Assembly: GCA_964605155.1 (NCBI GenBank)
Contig: CAZSAK010000011.1
Span: 1 to 64,000 of the forward strand
DNA from: CAZSAK01 sp964605155
GTDB lineage: Bacteria > Pseudomonadota > Gammaproteobacteria > SZUA-140
Direction: 5' to 3'
Length of the DNA stretch: 64,000 bases
Below are positions 60,256 to 64,000 of this stretch, piece after piece (position 1 is the stretch's first letter; each line of letters starts with the position of its first letter). Position numbers and translations under genes: made by a program. Under the pieces are notes generated by a model. The model made no database searches. It saw only the letters and a program-made list of their open reading frames with translations, and had not been told where the DNA came from.

Positions 60256-60510
60256 ATGATGAAGGAAGAGAACGTAATCATTGAAAAATACCGGGTTATG
60301 ACCGTAACGGAGATCGCTCCACCCGAGGGCATGACGGGTATGTGGCATCACTATATAATCGGTGAGGGCCATTCAAAGATAGATGGAAAAAGACCTGGAA
60401 CATTGCAGGCAGTCACCCAGCATGCCGAGACTGTTGCCGAACGCCTCAACTTAAGGGCAGCGACGGGGAGTTACCCGACCCACATATCCCGCAGTAAAAA
60501 GGAAAAATAG
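60256..60510 (+). CDS. Small conserved hypothetical protein
   Basis: 84 residues from the ATG pair at 60256/60259 (no strong SD); an ATG at 60298 is also possible. The centre (MTGMWHHYIIGEGHSKIDGKRPGTL) and a helix (QAVTQHAETVAERLNLR) look like a real small domain. No function is recognised. Ends 2 bp from the convergent gene. Confidence 0.6.
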   Translation: MMKEENVIIEKYRVMTVTEIAPPEGMTGMWHHYIIGEGHSKIDGKRPGTLQAVTQHAETVAERLNLRAATGSYPTHISRSKKEK

Positions 60511-60512
60511 GA

Positions 60513-61529
60513 TCAGTTCTGTTTTGTTTTGGCAACCGGGGCACGCCCGAGTGTGCCGGCATCCGTGCCGAACCACACACTGTCGGTAGGCGCGTGGTAA
60601 TCCATATTGCGCACTGATCCCGCGCCGGACGGGATGTGCGTAACTGATACAATTTCTTCGGAGCGGGTGTCAAAGCCGACGAAAATGTTGGGTGTTACAC
60701 CTGTTTCCACCACCCATAACCTGCCTTGCTTGTCGAGCGCCGTTCCGTATGGTTCGGAACGCCTCCCTGCGGACAAGGGCCATTCCTTGTTGGTGTTGGT
60801 GGCGGGATTGTATAGACCGATGGTTCCGCGCCTGTAATCGGCATACCAGATGCGGCTGTCCCGGGTAATTTCGAGCCGTCGCGGGCGGGCGTCAGGATGT
60901 AATAGTGTGTACTCCTTCAGATTCAAAGTGGATGGATTCACGGCTGCAAGTTTATTTGTACCGAGCAGGGCAATCCACGTTGTACCATCGGGCGCCAGTC
61001 GAATGCCATAGGGCAGTGCATGGGGTGTCGTTACCTTGATCAGCTCTATGGATAAATCGTCGATGGTTAGTCGGCCGACAAAGTTTCCTCTCTGCACTGT
61101 AAACCAGATATATTTTTCGTCGGCTGAAAATGCCATAGTGTGAGGATCATGCGCGGCTTCATCCGGCATAAAGATCCGGGTTATCTTGTCTGCTAAGGGA
61201 TCATAGCGTCCGATATAGCCCCGCATATTTCCCGTATACCAGACGATGCCATCGGTACCCACAATGACGTTGTGTGGTCCCGGGCGATCCTCCAGAGCAC
61301 GCTTGAAAAACCTCCCGCTGGAAGGTGTGAACCTTCCCAGATAATGGCCGCTCTGGCCGACGAACCACACCTCATCATTATTGGACACGTAGGGATCACG
61401 CGGACGTCCAGCGTAAGGGACGTCCCATTCGTCGATGACGAGAGGGTTCAATTCTTCAGCTGCTTCAACCTCTAGACATCCCAGCAGCATGATGATGACT
61501 GGAAGTGTATAAATCGGCCGTGTGCGCAT
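60513..61529 (-). CDS. Vgb-like beta-propeller lipoprotein
   Basis: 338 residues. Lipoprotein signal with IIMLLGC lipobox. The body consists of about seven blades with the virginiamycin-B-lyase pattern (EVWFVGQSGHYLGRFTPSSG; IWYTGNMRGYIGRYDPLAD; IWFTVQRGNFVGRLTI; IWYADYRRGTIGLYNPAT; SVWFGTDAGTLGR). True Vgb lyases need specific His and Glu residues that I cannot confirm here, and a secreted lipoprotein is unlikely to act on streptogramins. A surface sensor or binding role is possible. It recalls the LVIVD propeller protein at 7209-9815, but from a different repeat family. Confidence 0.75.
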   Translation of the reverse strand: MRTRPIYTLPVIIMLLGCLEVEAAEELNPLVIDEWDVPYAGRPRDPYVSNNDEVWFVGQSGHYLGRFTPSSGRFFKRALEDRPGPHNVIVGTDGIVWYTGNMRGYIGRYDPLADKITRIFMPDEAAHDPHTMAFSADEKYIWFTVQRGNFVGRLTIDDLSIELIKVTTPHALPYGIRLAPDGTTWIALLGTNKLAAVNPSTLNLKEYTLLHPDARPRRLEITRDSRIWYADYRRGTIGLYNPATNTNKEWPLSAGRRSEPYGTALDKQGRLWVVETGVTPNIFVGFDTRSEEIVSVTHIPSGAGSVRNMDYHAPTDSVWFGTDAGTLGRAPVAKTKQN

Positions 61530-61618
61530 ATATACATACCGTAATGATTTGCGGAATATAATAAAAATATTTGTGTTCTCTTGCTACCGTACTTCGTGAT
61601 TCTTAATCAAAGACTGAA

Positions 61619-62317
61619 TTATATCGCTGGAAGGGCCAGACGATATCCAACCCCTTGTACAGTAATGATAAATCGGGGCCGTGCAGGATCATCCCCCAGT
61701 CTTTGACGTAACTGGCCCACCAGAACCCGCAGATAATGTGTCTCATCCTGGTGGGCGGGTCCCCAGATTGCGCGCAGGATCTGTTGGTGGGTAATGACCT
61801 GGCCCCGCGAGGCAATCAACAGTCGCAACAATTCATATTCCTTTTTTGACAGGTGTACGGATACGCCGTCGACACTGACCTCGCGTTGTGCCATATCCAC
61901 ACGCAGTCCCTGTGAGTCAAACACCATCGGAGTTGATGAGATATCTTCTTTATTTCTCAGGACTGCCCGAATTCTTGCCATCAGTTCTCCTATGCCAAAT
62001 GGTTTGGAGACATAATCGTTGGCGCCGGCATCGAGCGCCTGAATCTTTTCCGTTTCAGAAGCGCGTACCGACAAGACGATGATCGGTACCTGTGACCATT
62101 CACGCAGTCGTGAGATGAAACCTTGTCCATCCATATCCGGTAGTCCAAGATCGAGGATCACCAGGTTTGGTTGCACGGTCACACAGAATTGCAGGCCGTC
62201 CTCGCCCGATCGGGTTTCAATCACGGTATAGCCGTGCGCTTCCAGACTGATACGCAGGAATTTACGGATTTGTGCCTCGTCTTCGACGACCAGTATGGTT
62301 TGCGGTGGACTAGTCAT
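61619..62317 (-). CDS. kdpE: Response regulator KdpE
   Basis: 232 residues. Receiver domain with acidic pair VEDE, phosphoacceptor Asp56 (ILDLGLPDMDG), Thr/Ser in VLSVRASE and Lys in VSKPFGIGEL. OmpR-type winged helix follows (SKKEYELLRLLIASRGQVITHQQILRAIWG; HYLRVLVGQLRQRLGDDPARPRFI). It agrees with E. coli KdpE throughout, so it should regulate the Kdp potassium pump; the kdpFABC genes are not in this window. Confidence 0.9.
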   Translation of the reverse strand: MTSPPQTILVVEDEAQIRKFLRISLEAHGYTVIETRSGEDGLQFCVTVQPNLVILDLGLPDMDGQGFISRLREWSQVPIIVLSVRASETEKIQALDAGANDYVSKPFGIGELMARIRAVLRNKEDISSTPMVFDSQGLRVDMAQREVSVDGVSVHLSKKEYELLRLLIASRGQVITHQQILRAIWGPAHQDETHYLRVLVGQLRQRLGDDPARPRFIITVQGVGYRLALPAI

Positions 62318-63828
62318 ATCTCGCCTGGATCACCAGGACGCGTAATGGGCAGGGTAATACGCATGCAAGTCCCGTGACCATGTTTGCCGTCATGGGCAGT
62401 AACAGTGCCGCCATGCGCCGCAATCATGCCACGGCAAATTGCCAGACCCAGTCCTGTTCCCTGCAGATTTCCCCTGTCACCCTTTCGCACGGTATAAAAC
62501 ATATCAAATATCTTTTCACGCTCGGCTTCGGCAATACCGGGCCCATCGTCACAGATATCTATCTCGACCTTGTCGTGTCCGGCTGTGGCATTGATCCCGA
62601 TGTGTCCGTTGACGGAGGTAAACCGGATAGCGTTATCAAGCAAATTGACCACAGCCTGTTCTATTAGAACGCCGTGCACCCACAGCAGGGGTACTGACTC
62701 GGTAATGTCGATATCGATTGTTATACCTTTCAGCGCATTCTGTAACCGTGACACTGAGCTTGAGACGATATCATGCAGGTCCACCCAGTCACGCCGCAGT
62801 GTCAGACTGCCCTGACCAAGACGGGTCATGTCGAGCAGGTTCTGAATATAGCGATCCAGACGTTGGGCTTCTTCCAGTATGGTGGTGAGCAGTTCCCGGC
62901 GATTATCATCACTGAACGAGTGGCCGTATTCCAGCAAACTGGAGGTGGAGCCGATGATGGACGCGAGTGGTGTGCGCAGGTCATGTGAAACAGACGACAA
63001 CAATGCTGATCGCAGTTGTTCTGTTTCTGAGACCAGCCTGGCCTGCTCGAGATCCGCGACAAGTAGTGTCCTGTCCAGAGCCACTGTGGCTTGATCACAA
63101 AGGGTACGTACCAGATCCAGTTGTTCGTCATCGACCTGCCCGTGGATAGCTACCATTCCGATCGGTTTTTGATTTGTGATCAATTTGAGAAATTGCCAGG
63201 TTCCGGTTGTAAAAGCTTCAAGTGAATCATACTGCCATGCAGTCTCTATGTCCGCGTGCAGAGGTGTTTTTTGCCCTCCCGCCCAGGCTTTTACCACGGG
63301 AGTACCTGTTGTATCGGCGATCAATAGAGTTACGGGTTTGCATAAGGATTGCGACAGGTGGTCGGCGAAAGCATCGAGAACCTGCGCGGTGCCGGCTACA
63401 GACGAAACACGCCTGCTGAAATCATAGAGATTGGAAATACGTTGCAAGGATGCCCGTCGCTTGGCGATTTCCTGATGCATGCGCGCGGCCAGATTTCCCG
63501 TGATGGCGGCCATGATCAGAAAAAATACCAGAGTGGCAACATCCCCATCATCTGCGACCTCGAATGTGTAATAAGGCGGTGTAAACAGAAAATTATACGT
63601 TAGGAAACTCAACACGCTGGCAAGCAATGAAGGCCCCAGGCCGGTCAGTGCTGCGACTATCATGACGCCAGTCAGGAACAACAATGAAAGGCTGGCGTGC
63701 GGCATCAAGCGGTTTACCAGAAAAGCAAGACCGACGGTTATGATCACCACGCCGATGGCGCCAACATAGGCAAAAGGTCGTACAGTCGCGGATATGTCCG
63801 AGTCCTGGTGATGGGTAAAAAGCCGCAT
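62314..63828 (-). CDS. KdpD-like sensor histidine kinase, short form
   Basis: 504 residues; KdpD proteins are usually about 890. The part present is the C-terminal half: a four-helix DUF4118 membrane region (22-112), a GAF-like linker (140-260), HisKA with His282 (SSVSHDLRTPLASIIG) and HATPase (NLLDNAIRF, DDGPGIAEAEREKIF, GTGLGLAICRGMIAAHGG). The N-terminal KdpD cytoplasmic sensor and Usp domains are absent, and the first residues run straight into the membrane part, so this looks like a natural short form and not a broken gene. It overlaps kdpE by 4 bp (ATGA). Confidence 0.85.
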   Translation of the reverse strand: MRLFTHHQDSDISATVRPFAYVGAIGVVIITVGLAFLVNRLMPHASLSLLFLTGVMIVAALTGLGPSLLASVLSFLTYNFLFTPPYYTFEVADDGDVATLVFFLIMAAITGNLAARMHQEIAKRRASLQRISNLYDFSRRVSSVAGTAQVLDAFADHLSQSLCKPVTLLIADTTGTPVVKAWAGGQKTPLHADIETAWQYDSLEAFTTGTWQFLKLITNQKPIGMVAIHGQVDDEQLDLVRTLCDQATVALDRTLLVADLEQARLVSETEQLRSALLSSVSHDLRTPLASIIGSTSSLLEYGHSFSDDNRRELLTTILEEAQRLDRYIQNLLDMTRLGQGSLTLRRDWVDLHDIVSSSVSRLQNALKGITIDIDITESVPLLWVHGVLIEQAVVNLLDNAIRFTSVNGHIGINATAGHDKVEIDICDDGPGIAEAEREKIFDMFYTVRKGDRGNLQGTGLGLAICRGMIAAHGGTVTAHDGKHGHGTCMRITLPITRPGDPGEI

Positions 63829-63919
63829 AAGATAGCCAGATCAGGTGCTAAACCCTGAACCGTACAACGTGATTATGCAGGTTACGGGATATTGCAAAAA
63901 ATAAAAATTATATAAAGTT

Positions 63920-63948
63920 TTGACAGACTTTTTATGTGACCATAATGA
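63920..63948 (+). promoter_or_regulatory. Sigma-70 type promoter reading off the right edge
   Basis: TTGACA (63920-63925), 17 bp, TAATGA (63943-63948). It points right, away from the kinase gene, so it may serve a gene outside the window. Confidence 0.45.
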
Positions 63949-64000
63949 CATCCCTGCCGATAATATAATCAAGTGGTAAATTGAAGCCGAATTCATGCGG

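Noticed and set aside
1..64000. CRISPR arrays, rRNA, tRNA, prophage or integron attC sites
   Set aside because: No regularly spaced direct repeats, RNA gene signatures or phage gene sets were seen by eye; a covariance search was not possible.

Overview
The window is one stretch of a gammaproteobacterial chromosome with moderate GC and dense coding. No tRNA, rRNA or CRISPR array was seen. The right half carries rpmE, a nuclease, a malic enzyme gene, mrcA, pilMNOPQ, aroK, aroB, a damX-like gene, gltB, gltD and hemE in that order. This is the block familiar from Pseudomonas and relatives, here with mdh, gltA and dgt added. The rhlB / trxA / rho arrangement in the middle is also a gammaproteobacterial hallmark. 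The species cannot be named from sequence alone. A persulfide dioxygenase-rhodanese fusion, a small cytochrome c and a cupredoxin suggest respiratory and sulfur metabolism.

Layout. 1-3183: the N-terminal half of a giant NdvB-type cyclic glucan synthase gene, leaving the window at the left and lacking a clear start codon. 3303-3538: a frameshifted 3' remnant of nhaA. 3773-7123: a transglutaminase-like gene, then a probable MarR / Nudix / persulfide dioxygenase-rhodanese operon with a palindromic operator. 7209-13683: thiD, thiE, hemL, tas and a large LVIVD beta-propeller gene, closely spaced on the minus strand, with a rubredoxin gene divergent from thiD. 14369-15306: a cupredoxin gene behind a Fur-box promoter, convergent with a cytochrome c gene. 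15849-17940: two secreted FGE/SUMF1-domain proteins, the first with two CxxCH haem-binding motifs. 17951-22078: sterol-desaturase-like gene, rhlB, trxA and rho.

22083-24715 is the most unusual part. It is a 2,633 bp IS1595-type transposable element inserted at the rho stop codon. It has matching terminal inverted repeats and an exact 8 bp target duplication (TTAATTTT). Besides the transposase it carries a Panacea-domain (DUF4065) antitoxin-like gene, a RelE/ParE-like partner, a 38-codon lysine-rich ORF, a GIY-YIG protein gene and a left-end segment rich in inverted repeats. The transposase promoter lies in the right end and probably drives the toxin-antitoxin genes as well. The element looks like a mobile toxin-antitoxin carrier.

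24831-57672 is mostly housekeeping: glycogen phosphorylase, L31, carbon-node enzymes (malic enzyme, malate dehydrogenase, citrate synthase), PBP1A, the type IV pilus assembly genes with a following Ig-like lipoprotein, the shikimate genes, dGTPase, a WGR-domain gene, a DamX-like ATPase/SPOR protein, glutamate synthase and uroporphyrinogen decarboxylase. 57815-63828 holds a small membrane protein, a YadGH-type ABC exporter, a small conserved protein, a Vgb-like propeller lipoprotein and a KdpE response regulator with a short KdpD-like kinase.
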